Assembly: GCA_038503035.1 (NCBI GenBank)
Contig: JAVSML010019206.1
Location: 28,930 to 92,929 of the forward strand
Length of the DNA: 64,000 nt
Source: Crocodylus rhombifer
Lineage: Eukaryota; Chordata; Crocodylia; Crocodylidae
Reading direction: 5' to 3'
The notes below the pieces were generated by a model. It ran no database searches. It was not told the origin of the DNA and saw only the letters and a list, made by a program, of their open reading frames with translations. Below, one piece after another: positions 36,412-49,216 of this stretch (positions are counted from its first letter, which is position 1; every line of letters begins with the position of its first letter). The position numbers were made by a program, and so were the translations under genes.

Positions 36412-37196
36412 TCATAGAATCATAGAAGTAGGGTCAGAAAGGACCTTGTAGATCTTCAAGTCCAACGCCCTGCCTGGGCAGGAGAAAAAAAATGGGCTCA
36501 AATGACTCCAGCCAGGTAGGCATCAAGACTCCTCTTAAAGACCCCCAGGGTAGGAGCCAGCACCACTTCCCTTGGAAATTGGTTCCAGATCCTAGCTGCG
36601 CTGACTGTGAAGTAAGTTCTTATGGATGTCCAATCTAAACCTACTCTCCTTGTGGCCTTTATTCCTTATGCCAGGGGGCGCTAGGGGAAACAAGGTCTCT
36701 CCCAAACCCTTCTGGTCCCCCAGTGAGTTTATAGATAGTCACCAGGTCCCCCCCTCAGCCTTCTCTTGTGAAGGCTGAACAGGTTCAGGTCCCGCAGTCT
36801 CTCATTGTAGGGTCTGCCCTGCTGTCCCCGGGTCATGTGGCTGGCCCTCCTCTGGACCCTCTCAATGTTGTTCACATCCCTCCTGAAGTGGGGCGCACAG
36901 AACTGGACACAGTACTCCAGCTGTGGCCTGACCAGTGTCGTGTAGAGGGGGAGGATCACCTCCTTGGCCCTACTTGAGATGCACCTGTGGTTGCATTACA
37001 AGGTCCAGTTAGCCCTGCCAACTGTGACCTCGCATTGTCGGCCCATGTTCATCTTGGGCTCAATAATGACTCCAAGATTCCTTTCTGCCTCCATGCTCTC
37101 AAGAAGGGAGTTTCCCATCTTATAAGCGTGCTGCTTGTTACTACTGCCCAAATGCAGCACCCTGCACTTGTCAGTATTGAAATGCATCCTGTTAGT
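36412..37196 (-). mobile_element. CR1 LINE fragment, 5'-truncated
   Basis: Begins with the CR1 tail CATAGAATCATAGAAGTAG (36412) and runs through RT C-terminal coding sequence. Protein fragments on the minus strand include YCVQFCAPHFRRDV and, further 5', KCRVLHLGSSN and AERNLGVIIEPKMNMG. Several frameshifts are present. Close in sequence to the 30.6 kb copy, it supplies the uninterrupted reference for that copy's truncation point. Confidence 0.9.
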
Positions 37197-37363
37197 TTTA
37201 ATGTGACTAATATTTTAGGAACTAACCTAGTTACATGCTTTCCCACATGAAATAGGAAGGTCTAGAATCACATCCTTTCTGAGTGTGCTCAGAAGATCAA
37301 ATGAAGTTTTTCAAGGAGGAGTAGGATCTAAAATCTATTTAAGATGCATGTAATGGTACTTAT

Positions 37364-37684
37364 GGGTGCCTATACATGAGCCAGGAGGCTGCTCTGACAT
37401 GCTGTAATTACGGCGATTAATTGAGTCTGCTGGAGCGTGGTAATTACTGTGCTGCAGCCAGCCTCTGTGTCTCATGTACCAGTGTTCCTGCACTTCAAAA
37501 TGGTGGCATGGGTGCTTTAACTAAAGCTCATTTAACAAGCTTTAGATAAAGTGCCCCGCCACCATGTTGAAGCACAGGGATGCTAATACATGAGACGGTC
37601 CAGGTGCTTTAATTAGAGGGGCTCTCGGAGCCGTTTTAATTAAAGTGCCCCTCCCCCACTCCTGAAGCTTGTATAAAAATGCCC
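37364..37684. mobile_element. GG-ended inverted-repeat element, duplication TAT
   Basis: Left GGGTGCCTATACATGAGC and inverted right end GGGCATTTTTATACAAGC. Flanked by TAT (37361-37363, 37685-37687). The interior is rich in AATTAAAG/CTTTAATT motifs in both directions. Confidence 0.75.
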
Positions 37685-37782
37685 TATGTGGTTAATTATA
37701 GCCATGTAAGTGCTATTTATCCATTTAAAAGGGGAATTTATTTGAGCCAAAGTATTGCCAAATGCCAAAATATAAACAGGAA

Positions 37783-37803
37783 GAAAGGAAGGAAGGAAGG
37801 AAA
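37783..37803. repeat. (GGAA)n microsatellite
   Basis: Four to five GGAA units in a row. Confidence 0.9.
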
Positions 37804-38637
37804 TGTTGTTTTCTCCCTGCTACCTGCATACATGTAATAATTTTAGTTCTTTTCCTGTAATGATGGTAGGTAAAAGATTTGGAGAAAGAAGTGTGATTTT
37901 TGTGTTGTGTCTTGCTAAGTGATAATTAAAATGATTAGTTTTTTAATCAGTTGTCAGATGAGAAATAATTATGGTGGTTGACAGAATCACTGTCAAGAGG
38001 CTGAGGTGTCAGAATGCTTAGAAAAAGACAGACAGGTTACTAGGTTCAACACTTATGGGCTGCCTGATCAATGGCCCTGTCACTGGGCCGATCTTATATG
38101 GGCATTTGGCAGGAAAAGTTTAATCTCTACAACAATATATAATATAATCCCTACAAGGTCTAGAAAAGAGTATGATATGTTTCCAAAACAAGGAAACACA
38201 AATAATAATAATGTCTTTGCATGGTTAACAATGTTCTTCACTATACAGCATTGTAAGCTATCTTGTAAATATTACAGCATTATTTAAATTATTTTAGTAT
38301 TAGCAGTATTTAAATTAGGGGATCACTGCATCTGCTGCTGACATGTAATCACCTCTAGGGGAAAGAATAGCAATGTTTTAATACCATACAGAAAGAAGAA
38401 CTGCACAATGATAGCTAATAGTCATTTCAACTCTAAATGTGTGGGGCCCAATTCTCTTTTCACATAGATCAGTTTAACAGCATTGTGGACCTGAATAGCC
38501 GTTGCCTTGTACCTGGTGCAGATATTTGCACCTGTAGAAATATGTGTAAAATGCTACTATTCTGATTCCAACAGGTGGTAGGTAATGAGAATTGGACTGT
38601 TAATTCTTTTGATGTCAAGTGAATTATCCATCTCTTT

Positions 38638-38879
38638 GGCATGTCTACATGTGCATTAGCATGCTTTAGTTAATGTGCATTAATCCTAGTACCTTCATTG
38701 TGAGGTACTAAAATGCATATTAGCCTGTCTTAAAGCACATGAACTAAAGAACATGGATTTTAAGTGATGCTCATTATCCTATTTTAATATGCATGAACTA
38801 AATAGCATGTGTTTTTACTGAGGCTTTAATGTGCATTAATATAGGCTAATGTGCATTAAAGCGCATGTGTAGACACACC
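38638..38879. mobile_element. GG-ended inverted-repeat element, duplication TTT
   Basis: Left GGCATGTCTACATGTGC and inverted right end GGTGTGTCTACACATGC. Flanked by TTT (38635-38637, 38880-38882). The 242-bp interior is nearly all short inverted copies of TTAATGTGCATTAA. Confidence 0.78.
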
Positions 38880-39189
38880 TTTCACCAGAAGAAGGAAGAA
38901 GAATACCAAGTCACTGGTGTTATAGTACATAAGCTCAAGTGAAGTACCTGTGCCTCAACATAAATCACATTAGATAACTGTCAAAACGGAAATAAGTTTT
39001 GTAGCAGTCCTGCTCTTTGTGCTTCTTATCAATTAATAACATCTTTTTTGTACAAGCTAAATATCTATCCAGTTCCAATGCTTCATGGGAGAGGAGGTAG
39101 AGAGGAAAAAATAGTTTTACAGCTTCCAAAACAGACAAAAATAAAGTGTGGAAGAGATTCAGCTATCTTGAGAGACCACTGTACTTAAA

Positions 39190-40587
39190 GGCCATGTCCA
39201 GACAAGCATGGATGTGCAGTATATGGTGCTCCACATGCAGATTTAGCAGCATGGGGTTTTCTTCTTGACCCCAGGAGATCCCAGGGTCAAAAAAACACAC
39301 TCCAAAAAAAAGCAGGGTGGCCCACGTGGTGGCAGCATGCGCTGCCCAAAACTGGAGTCTGGCGGATTGGAGCTGTACTCTAGCTCCTGGCCACACTCCC
39401 TATGGCAGCCAGACAGGAGCTGCCCTGAGCTCTGATAAGCTGGAAGTGCCGGGAGAACCCCAGCCCGGCAGCTTACTGGCTCATGCGGCATTTGGACAGC
39501 TGGGAAAAACCCTGGCTCCACTCCCAGCATGCTTTTATTGACATGTGCTGGCTCTGGCTGGCTGGGTAGGGACCAGCTTCTGTCATAAAGATGTGCCTGC
39601 CTCTGGAAGTGCCAGAGTGGAAGCGGAAGCTGGAGGGAGAGTGCTGGCTTCTGGAAGGGCTTGCCCCAGCAAGGGGGAAGCAGTGGAAACCTCAAGAGGT
39701 TTCCTGTGAAGGAAGGCTTGGAGGAGCTTTAAAACTCACCTGTGAAGTGGTGACCGGAAGGACTTGAGCAGTTGCTGGACCTGAAGAGCTGTTGAAGAGT
39801 CTTTTGCTGTCCTAAAAAGGGAACAAGGCATCTAACAATGAGAGGAAATAGGGAAGCAGAAAAATCTCTCTCTCCCCATCACATCTTCAGAGAGTGTAGA
39901 AAATTCAGCAACTCAAAGTATTTAAAGGTCCAGGGGGAAAACGGTTTGAGTTACTAGAGACTGTAGAGTTAGCCATATAGCCTATGGACTCTGATGAATT
40001 GAGGCTACTGGTTTAGTCATATCTTGCACCAAGTATTTGAGGATGCTGTGGGCATGCAGGTGGCCCTACTTACCTGATGGCAACTGACAACATTGGGTTG
40101 GCACTAGGACAGGGTGTAGGGCAGGTGGAGCCCCAAGGTGCATCACACAACTGAGTAAAAATCCTGGTACATAGGAGTTAAGAACTCTCCTTCTCTTCAG
40201 TATCAAAACATTAAGTGTGGTGGGTGAAAAAGAGTATTTGCACAATAGCATTTTGCCACTTGTGTCAAACCATCCAGTCCCAAGGGTGTGCGTGCAGAAA
40301 ACTCCACCTTTAGACGTAAATGTCCAGTCAGACTGACTGACAGATGTTTGCACTTCCAGATGCAGGAGTGCCATGGCTACAGCTCCCCAAGCCCCCAGGA
40401 CCCCAGGTAAATCTGCTATGGCCAGCACTTGCAGGCCCCAGCCTCCCCTACCCCACCAGGGGTTAGCTGCCATGCTGCAGAGCATGTGTGGCACAGGCTA
40501 TCCCCAGAGATGAGAAGCAGCAGCACAGGGTGTCCTACTGCTACTTGTTCCCAGGGAAATAACTCCTGTGTTCATCTGGACGCAACT
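39190..40587. mobile_element. Long GG-ended element with an unrelated middle, duplication AAA
   Basis: Left GGCCATGTCCAGACAAGC; inverted right end AGTTGCGTCCAGATGAAC. Flanks AAA (39187-39189, 40588-40590). About 39190-39405 and 40345-40587 match the two halves of the 55315 element. The roughly 940 bp between has no counterpart there. It is either an insertion or the interior of a longer, older form. No coding homology was recognised in it. Confidence 0.65.
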
Positions 40588-43500
40588 AAAATGGCAAGGA
40601 TGAATGCATGTACAATCAGAGATCTAGCCTTATTGGAGGTAAAGATTCATACCCATTATACTACTGAAATTAATCAATGCAAGACTTTTTTTTCACTTAT
40701 AGAATCAAAACCCAGTTCAAGGTCCTTCCTTATGGCCCTATTCTTCTCCCACTTAACAACTGGAATTTTGCTGTGGATTTGAATAGGACTACAGGTGCAT
40801 TGATTTGACCTGAAAAGAGCAGAGGTACATTTGGGAGAGCAACAGGATCTCCCCAAATCAGTATCTGGATTCCTATGAGAAATGGATGAAGCTTATTAGC
40901 TGCATGTCATGGGTAAATCCTACTACTACTAAAGTCTATCTATCCTGTGGCTGGCTTTCTATCCAGATTGTAATATAGCTCTATCTTCATATTTACAAAA
41001 TGCTTAGATGGCAGTTAGACCAGCATTAGGCTACACCTGTAATTTACATACTCAAAAGAATTATTAATGTAATTGATTCTGGAATCTCTTTGATGGTCAT
41101 TTTTATTTCTTGATTGGTTTAATAGTGTATTGAGTAAATTTTGGCCCTTCTAATAAAACTCCCAGTTGACTTCACTGGATCCAGAGTTTTATTCTAACGT
41201 ATATTTTTGTTTATTCTAATACAAGTGAAGTTGTAAAACATCATGGGCATGATTACGCTTTGACTGATACTGAAGTAAATCAGAAGTGATTGCACTGAAG
41301 TCCATGGAGTTATAGCAGTGTAAATCTGCTATAAATAAGACAAGATGCAGGCCCAGTGTCTGTACTAATAGATATTTTTTCCCAAAGAGTAAACACCATT
41401 TTTGATTTGTACCTGCCTTCCCACAATGTCAAGTGGCTCAGGAATTTATATGCTAGGAAAAGAAAACTGGCATTCTTTTTCTTAATAAATATTATATAGA
41501 ATTCAATTTTGATGACAGCCTCCACATCTAGCTTTGTTTGCTGAAATAAAAGTCCCATTATTTCTCGCAGTCAAGTAATATATAGCCCACTTCAGCAACA
41601 CTTATACACAATTTATATGCCCATTTTTGCATAAATTTAATAGACAAACAGGCACATCAATTTTATCTTTGCAGGAAAAGTTCCTTCAAGATTATCCTCC
41701 TGTTGTTTTCTGTCACTGAGTTTCTTACTTATTAATGATAGTGAAATATTAGTTGCTTATGAAATATCATAAAGAATATTAAATATTTAAATAGGCTGTT
41801 TTTTCTTGAGTACATTATACTGTACCAGTATTGTTAACAGATCAGTGTGTATGGTCCACATGTATTTAAAATCTATTTTCCATTATTTGCCATGCACTGT
41901 TTTTCATTTTTAGGACCTGCTCCTGCTCCTATTGAGTTGACCAGAAAAATATCCTATTGATTTCAACAGTACCTGGATCCAGCTCTTGATGCTGATTCAA
42001 AGACTTTTCTTGGATTTGTATTTGCTTTTTAAGAAATCCATGGTACTACTTGTAAAAGGTGATAGAATTAAGTCATCTACCTATCAATGCAACAGGTATA
42101 GTATTGGCAACTCTTGCTTGGGAAAGCTTCTTTTAACATGCAAATAGTCATTCATTTTTCATGCCCATTCAATCCAGGAAATTTCTGCTGAGAAAGGAAT
42201 TCCAGTTGTGCTGATGGCTTTCATGATTAAGACACTTATCCATCACAGATTAGACTGAGTGCATCAGCTCATTTCACACAGGCCACAGAACGGACAAATT
42301 AAGCTGCTGACATATAGGAGAAGATTTATATCTTCATGAGACAGATCTTTCATTGTTGCCAAGCTACGTCCTTTTACTAAAGCTACATTAATATAAGTAG
42401 TGCAGAGCAAACTTGGATGACTAGGGAATCCAGCCCCAAGGATTATTAATCAATAATGAACTAATTGTCTGGTCAAAAAAGTGTTTTTTGTTGTTCAGTG
42501 GTGGCCACAATGGCAAGGCTATAAAATACTTTGCTTTAAAATCTTTGCACGGATATTTAAATGTAGCTCTTTTTTATCTCACATTTCATTAGTTCAAGGT
42601 ATGTTGTAATTAGCTGCATTAAAGCACATAGTAAACGGTGACCTCTCCAAAATATATCAATGTAGGATAGGCTAAGTATAGCCCAGTGCCTTGAGGAAGC
42701 TACAGCAAGTCTAGAATGTATCACATTACTGGCTTATCAATACTCACTACTGAGCACACATTGCTCCAATTTTTCTAGTTTTCTACACTAGCTCCTCCTT
42801 GAAGTCCTTGATCAACAAGGTAATTGAGCCTATGCCTAACTTTAAGTATGTGAATAATCTTATTGCCACCAATGGAGCTATGTGTTCAGAGTTTGAATTT
42901 GGAGTCCATTTCAAGGATTTGGTGCTGATTATCAAAGTCCTGTATGCACTGCCCTTTAGCTGTCCTTTCTTCTGTCATGGTGACCTCAAAAACCAACTTA
43001 GCTTCACTTTGCTTTGAAAATAAGGACACATGCAAGCCACTCCCAAAGGGGGGGGGGTAGACAGAAAGCCCTCCAAGACTTTCCCCCTCTCCCTGCTGGA
43101 GCACAGGGGGTGTGGCCAGGCCTCAGCCCATGCTCTGTTTGTGTGGGAGGAGGGTCATGGTGGAAGTGGGTGGAAGGTAGTGGCATTACATTCATAGAAG
43201 CTTGAACAAAAATAGTTAATTCTCTGAAAAACTATAAACTGAAGAATTACAAACACAGCATGAGCTGTGTGTTTGCTTACTTTTCTGCTGCCCCTGGGGC
43301 CTCTTCAGTTTGCAGTCCAGAATCAGAGCAGCAGGACTGTGCAGGGTTGCTCATCACTTCCTCTTCCTGCTTCCAGGTACCTCTGGGATTTGTGGTCCAC
43401 AGTCACAGCACTCAGTAAGCAGGGCAGGGCAACTCTGTACTGAGAGGAAGGTGAGTTTAATTTCCCTCCCTGGCCACAGAGCCGAGCCAGGGTTTGACTG

Positions 43501-43655
43501 GAGGGCCAGTGAGCCAGTCCTTATTGCTCCAGCTAGGGAGCATAAGAGTATGGTCAGACCTGCTCTCTGGAGCAGACAGCACAGCCCAGTCAAGGGCTGA
43601 AAAGCATGCTGGGATGTTGGGGGGCTCTGATTTAACTTGAACCAGGAAGGGGTCT

Positions 43656-43840
43656 GGGACAGAAGTTTCATAAACCTGTTTGACCTAAACCAGTTAAGGC
43701 TGACTTACAGTCAGCCAGGTTTATCTTAAACCAGTTTCAGCCATTTTGAAACTGGTTTATGTGCACTGAACTTCTGTTCTTGTTACAGGTTTAAACCAGT
43801 TCATGATCACTTAAACCAGTTTATGTGTAACTTCTGTCCC
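43656..43840. mobile_element. Short inverted-repeat element built of AAACCAGTT motifs
   Basis: Left GGGACAGAAGTTTCATAAAC and inverted right end GGGACAGAAGTTACACATAA. Between them AAACCAGTT or its inverse occurs five times. Target duplication not identified. Confidence 0.6.
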
Positions 43841-43929
43841 TAGCGATGATACACCAATGGATTCTAAAACCAGTGGTATGTTCTGATACGAATAATACTT
43901 TTATTTTTAGTGTATTTTGGAAGAGCAGA

Positions 43930-44010
43930 TAGAACCAGGTCCTCAGCTGGTGTAAATCAGAGTAGGTCCTGGAGCCCTGAAGTCAATGAAACTCTGGTGA
44001 TCTACATCAC
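43930..44010 (+). repeat. Ancient dispersed amniote repeat fragment
   Basis: CCTCAGCTGGTGTAAATCAG, then GAAGTCAATGAAACTCTGG. Similar blocks occur at 50728-50790 (CAGTTGGTGTAAATCAGT) and in part near 41275-41345. Old and diverged. Confidence 0.45.
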
Positions 44011-44744
44011 ACGAGAATCTTGTGCAACATGCTACAAAAAGTGTGACAGAAAAGTTTTTATAATATATCAGGCAACCTGATTATTCATGTGAGTTTGGAC
44101 CCACACAGTTTTGATTCACTACAGAAAAACACTAACTAATTTTTGCTCATTACTAACACCAAACCATATATTCTCCAAGCCTCCAATTAAAAGAGGAAGT
44201 TAAAAAGCTATTTTATATGAATTCTAAAAATTTTTATGGCTTTTTCTCTAAAGATTAATTACTTCATTGGTTTAAAGACTGGCAATAACAGAGGATCATA
44301 GGAAAAAGGAAAATCCTACTTGAGGCTTGGAATGTTTACACAGCACCCAGAACTAAGGTCTTTAATTTGGTTAACACTTCAGGATGATATTACTATCATG
44401 CAGTAATATATTTCACACAGACTGTTCATATTATATGCCCTAGGCTCCTCTAGCTCATCGCTACACTGCAGTACTCAGAACAGCAAGCAGCTTAACATTA
44501 TCAGCAATATACTATATATACCATGAAACAAGTTTACTCAGATCAGTAAGCTTGTAGAGGTAATACATGACAGGATGAATTTACTCTGTGCTATTTTTTT
44601 GCTTGTTCCTTCTTCTTACCATTTCTAAGGAAGGTTCTACATTCTGGAGCATGGGCCAAAGAGAAAATCTACAGATTGCTAAAAAAATAACGCATTTACC
44701 ATCATTTTGCATCTGTTAGCTAAGTAAATAAAAATATTATACAT

Positions 44745-44880
44745 ATATATAGTGCCTTTCATTCAAGGATTCCAAGTGTTTTGCAAACATTGGTTAATTT
44801 AATTATGCCTCACTACACGTCTGTGACCTGACTGGTAAGAATTATTTTGGAAGTAATTATTTTTTCCAAGTGGTTTGTTA
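44745..44880 (+). repeat. Ancient LINE tail (L2/L3-CR1 type)
   Basis: TAGTGCCTTTCATTCAAGG, CCAAGTGTTTTGCAAACATT and a diverged CTGTGACCTGACTGGTAAG stretch resemble ancient LINE 3' ends shared among amniotes. Family assignment is from memory of the pattern only. Confidence 0.45.
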
Positions 44881-45281
44881 CAGCAACACTGTGTTATGGC
44901 TCTGGCTTTTCAAAGAGATCCATCCATGTTGCCCGTAGTTCAGTGTGAATAAGGATCAGAGTTAGCCCATGCTCTTACACCATGTTTGTTACCTTCTTGT
45001 CCCTCCAAGAGCAAGAAAGTCTGAGGAAGCATAGCTCCCCAAGCCAACTTGGGGCTGCTTGTCATTGGATTTCTAGCTGGCAACCCATTTGTGGGTTCAC
45101 ATCCTATTTAGTCAGGTTGTTTACAGCACTGGGTTACAGCACCATCTTTGAAAAGGCTACTATCATTTAATGCAGGCTTTTGTGAAATATGAAAAGTGAC
45201 ATACCAACAGAATAAGGGCCTTATTCTGAAAGCATGTACATAGGAATCTTTACTCTCACAAGGAATTTCCTTGTGGTCAGT

Positions 45282-45517
45282 GGGTATGTTTACATGCACA
45301 GTAGTTACTTTAGTACTTGTATAAGCAATAAATAAATGTGCAGTAACTGGAGTTACTGAACAGTAGCACCAGCAAACACCTTTTAAGTGACACTCCTGTG
45401 CAGTAGCTTAATACTGTAATACTGCATGGTAGCGTATTAGCGCTGTTTGTGCTGTGATGTGTTACAGTGTGGTATTATTAGGCTACTGCGCTGTTAGTGT
45501 CTCATGTAGACACACCC
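45282..45517. mobile_element. GG-ended inverted-repeat element, duplication AGT
   Basis: Left GGGTATGTTTACATGC and inverted right end GGGTGTGTCTACATGAG. Flanked by AGT (45279-45281, 45518-45520). Interior rich in GTAGTTAC/GTAATACTGC motifs. Confidence 0.78.
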
Positions 45518-46995
45518 AGTGGGACTATTCATGATTAAAGCTGCAGACAGATTGTTTGTAGGCTCTATCTTGTCTGTGATCATACTGCAAGTGTGTGACT
45601 AGAAACAGAATGGTAATGTCCTGATTCTTAATTTCTTTCTCTGATCACTAGATGAGACTGCCTATGTCTGTTCTTGGGTATCAGGGAACCTTCAGATGAC
45701 TATGTGCCTTTTGAACTTTGTTCCACAAAGGTTTATATTTAAAAACATCTGTGTTTTAAATTGTTATCTGAAATTTTTAGTATCCTTTTAGTATCACTAT
45801 TCCTTTAGCTTTTGTATCAGTACTACTTTTCTAGCTTTAATTCTACATTAAATAATAGTATACTGCTACTCCTACTATAAATACTGATAACCTTGAATGA
45901 TATATCACAAAAGAGCATTAATTGAGAGAATTCTGATATCCAGAAATTGCTTTACCTAGTTACTCTGTCTTCATAGTGGTGCTTGTCTGTGCACATCACA
46001 ATTTTCATGGCACATAAACTCACTCATAAAACATGACTTGACTAAACAAGAGGGAGAGACAGTAAGGTATATTTACAGAGAAAATTGTGGAGACATTGTT
46101 TTGCCCTCTTAGTGTGTTGGACAGTCATGCTATCTAGGCACTTAAAATATTGTTGCATTTTCAATGTACTGAGGACAGCATTTTGAAAATCATGGCATAG
46201 GACCAAGTATTCAGCAACCAGGCAGCCTGACAAGCAATTCAGGGAATTTCAAAGTTGAGTATTGAGCAGCTGTTAGTTAAATGCTTCTGATGTGGAAATC
46301 ATTAGCATATCAATAAACTCCTGCCCAACAATGTTTTGTGGTATTTGCTTATGGTATCTGGATGCTTTCTAAAGCAAACACTCTAAATATGACTCCACAG
46401 TAAATATTTCTGTATAGATACCATCCAGATATTTAGATACAGTAATAATGTTTGGCATGTGTCATGTACAGACTTTCCATTTTCCGGTCTTGCTTACATG
46501 CACGCAACAGATAAATAGTAATGGTATTATTTTTCCAAAAGGAGACTTGAAGCTTATACTCAGTTTTGTTTGCATGTAATTCTTCTGCCCACTCACTACA
46601 ATGGCACACTCGCATCATATGCTCTATGTGGGCATACAAATGGGTAGGTAGGTGCCTAGCTAGCTACTTGAATGCAAATTGGAGGATTTAGTAGGCACAA
46701 AAACTGTGTAATAGGCTTCTATGGTTTAAATGGCATTTTATTCTGGATGACTGATTATGAGATACTGTATATTGCTCCATGCTTTATACAGGAAAGCCTC
46801 AGTTCTCTGCTGTGCTCTGATTGTTCCGTGTACTCAAGTAAAACAAAAGGTTGGAAAGTCCTTGGTTTGGTCCCTTGAGGTTTCCCATGGTATGAAAACT
46901 CTGTTGATGTAGCTGTCATACAAGGGTCCTGCATACCACACACCCAAATTCTGCTTGGGGGCCTAACCATTGTGTACTGACTCACCCCACAAGAA

Positions 46996-48886
46996 TATAG
47001 TTTCATAGTTTCATAGTTTCTAGGGTCGGAAGGGACCTGAGCAGATCATCTAGTCCGACCCCCTGCCATGGCAGGAAAGAATACTGGGGTCAAATGACCC
47101 CAGCAAGATGTTCATCTAACCTCCTCTTAAACACCCCCAGGGTAGGGGCCAGCACCACTTCTCTTGGAAGCTGGTTCCAGACCCTAGCCGCCCTGACCGT
47201 GAAGTAGCGCCTCCTGATATCTAACCTAAACCTACCCTCTGCCAGCTTGTGACCGTTATTCCTGGTCACTCCTGGTGGTGCTCGGGGAAACAGTGACTCC
47301 CCCAATGCCCGCTGATCCCCCCTGACTAGTTTATAACAGGCCACAAGAGCCCCCCTCAGCCTTCTCTTTTGGAGGCTGAACAGGTTCAGGTCCCGCAGCC
47401 CGTCCTCATAGGGCCTGCCCTGTTGTCCCCTGATCATATGAGTGGCCCTTCTCTGGACCCTCTCCATGCTGTCGACATCCCTCTTGAAGTGTGGCGCCCA
47501 GAACTGGACGCAGTACTCCAGCTGTGGTCTGATCAGTGCCACATAGAAGGGGAGAATCACCTCCTTGGACCTGCTCGAGATGCATCTGTGGATGCATGCC
47601 AAGGTGCGGTTGGCCTTCCTGACTGCCTCTCCACACTGCTGGCCCATGTTCATCTTGGAGTCAATGATGACCCCCAGATCCCTTTCCGCCTCCGTGTTGA
47701 TAAGAGGGGAATTCCCCAACCTGTAGGTATGGTGCCGGTTGTTCCTCCCGAGGTGCATCACCTTGCACTTGTCTGTGTTGAAACCCATCCTATTCTCGTC
47801 CGCCCACCCCTGTAACCTGTCTAGGTCTGATTGTAGCCTGTTGCATCCTTCCAGTGTACCCACGTCCCCCCACATCTTAGTGTCATCAGCAAATTTGAAC
47901 AGGGTGCTTTTTACCCCCTCATCCAAATCACTGATGAAGATGTTGGACAGTGCGGACCCGAGGACCGAGCCCTGCGGAACCCCACTGCCCGCGTCCTTCC
48001 AGGTTGAGAAGGACCCATCCACTACCCCACTCTGGGTGCGGCCCTCCAGCCAGTTGGCGACCCGTTTGACTGTGTGGCTGTCTACACCACAGCCCCCCAG
48101 TTTCTTAATGAGAACAGGGTGAGAGACAGTGTCAAAAGCCTTCCGGAAGTCCAGGAAGATTATATCCACTGCTACCCCTGCGTCTAATGATCTGGTGATC
48201 TGATCGTAAAAGGCCACTAGGTTGGTCTGACAGGACCTGCCACTGATGAACCCATGTTGGTTGCCCCAAGCATGCAGTCTTCTGCTGGCCCCTCCTGGAT
48301 GTGTGCCAGCATAATTTTCTCAAACAGCTTGCCTAGGATCGAGGTGAGACTAACTGGCCTATAGTTTCCCGGGTCCTCCTTGCTGCCTTTTTTGAAGATG
48401 GGAACCACGTTGGCCCTCTTCCAGTCCTCCGGTACCTCACCAGAGCACCACGAGTGCTCATAAAGTTGTGCCAGGGGACTTGCAATGACCTGGGCCATTT
48501 CCTTTAGAACTCTAGGGTGGAGATCATCCGGGTCGGCTGACTTGAATACGTCCAACCCCTCCAGAAGCTCCCTAACTAAATCCTCACTAACCCGTGGCCC
48601 GGGTGTGCCTCCCCCGGGGCCCAAAGGAGGCCCAGCAGGGAGGTGGCTGTTCTGGTCCCTACTTAGGAAGACGGAGGCAAAGAAATCGTTAAACATGTTA
48701 GCTTTGCTGTCTGGTGTGACGACCGAGTTACCCATGTTGTCCTGCAAGGGCCCCCATATCCCGGGCCCTTCTTTTTATCCCCTATGTATTTAAAAAAGGA
48801 CTTCTTATTGTCCTTAATCTGGGAAGCTAGTCCCAGTTCCATCTCTGCCTTGGCTTCTCTGATATGGCTTCTCTGATACCGTAACT
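46996..48886 (-). mobile_element. CR1 LINE, 5'-truncated, with most of the reverse transcriptase
   Basis: Minus-strand sense. The 3' end carries repeated CTATGAAA units (46996-47020), the hallmark CR1 tail. A 375-codon frame (48217-47090) contains FLDFRKAFDTV, GVPQGSVLG and the FADD catalytic box (about 47893-47882), then the CR1 C-terminal region ending LAGVI. An upstream frame (48747-48217) carries NYRPVSL and the start of the RT fingers. The two frames are separated by a small indel near 48270-48300. Still further upstream, a KKSFFKYI-type linker between endonuclease and RT is recognisable up to 48886, where a hAT element cuts in. No endonuclease domain is present. It is the best-preserved of the CR1 copies in the window. 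Confidence 0.93.
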
Positions 48887-49208
48887 CAGGGGTTTTCAAC
48901 CTTTTAAAATAAGTGTACCTCCGGCAGCCGGATGCGGAGCGGGAGGAGGGGGTGGTGCACGGCCGGACATGGAGTGGCGGCAGCGTGGAGTGGTGGGTGG
49001 TGGTGGCTGCAGCAGCTGCCAAATATGAGCTCCCTTCCCCCTGCATCCGGGCTGCTGGGCAGTACCTATGGGGCATGCAGAGGGGCACTGCTCCTGGCCC
49101 TGCTCCTGGAAGGTAGCAGTGTGGGGTGGTGTGTGGCAGCGCTCCATCCCCATCTGCATGTGCATACCTTCTAGGGCCTTCTCAAGTACCCCTGGCTGAC
49201 AACCCATA
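48887..49208. mobile_element. Non-autonomous hAT element at the CR1 5' end
   Basis: Left end CAGGGGTTTTCAACC and inverted right end TATGGGTTGTCAGCC match at 11 of 15 positions. Flanking 8-mers CCGTAACT and CCACAACT agree at 6 of 8, as expected for a decayed 8-bp hAT target duplication. The left flank lies within CR1 coding sequence. The right flank was not recognised as CR1. Confidence 0.65.
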
Positions 49209-49216
49209 CCACAACT

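Larger units (their letters stand above)
40591..46995. other. AT-rich intergenic stretch
   Basis: Outside the small elements and ancient repeat fragments listed, I see only AT-rich sequence and traces of old LINE or SINE tails (about 41130-41345, 41930-41990). No coding exon or RNA gene. Confidence 0.55.

Noticed and set aside
47090..48217. A host gene for the 375-codon ORF
   Set aside because: It is the CR1 reverse transcriptase C-terminal region, with FADD box and the CR1 tail directly after it.
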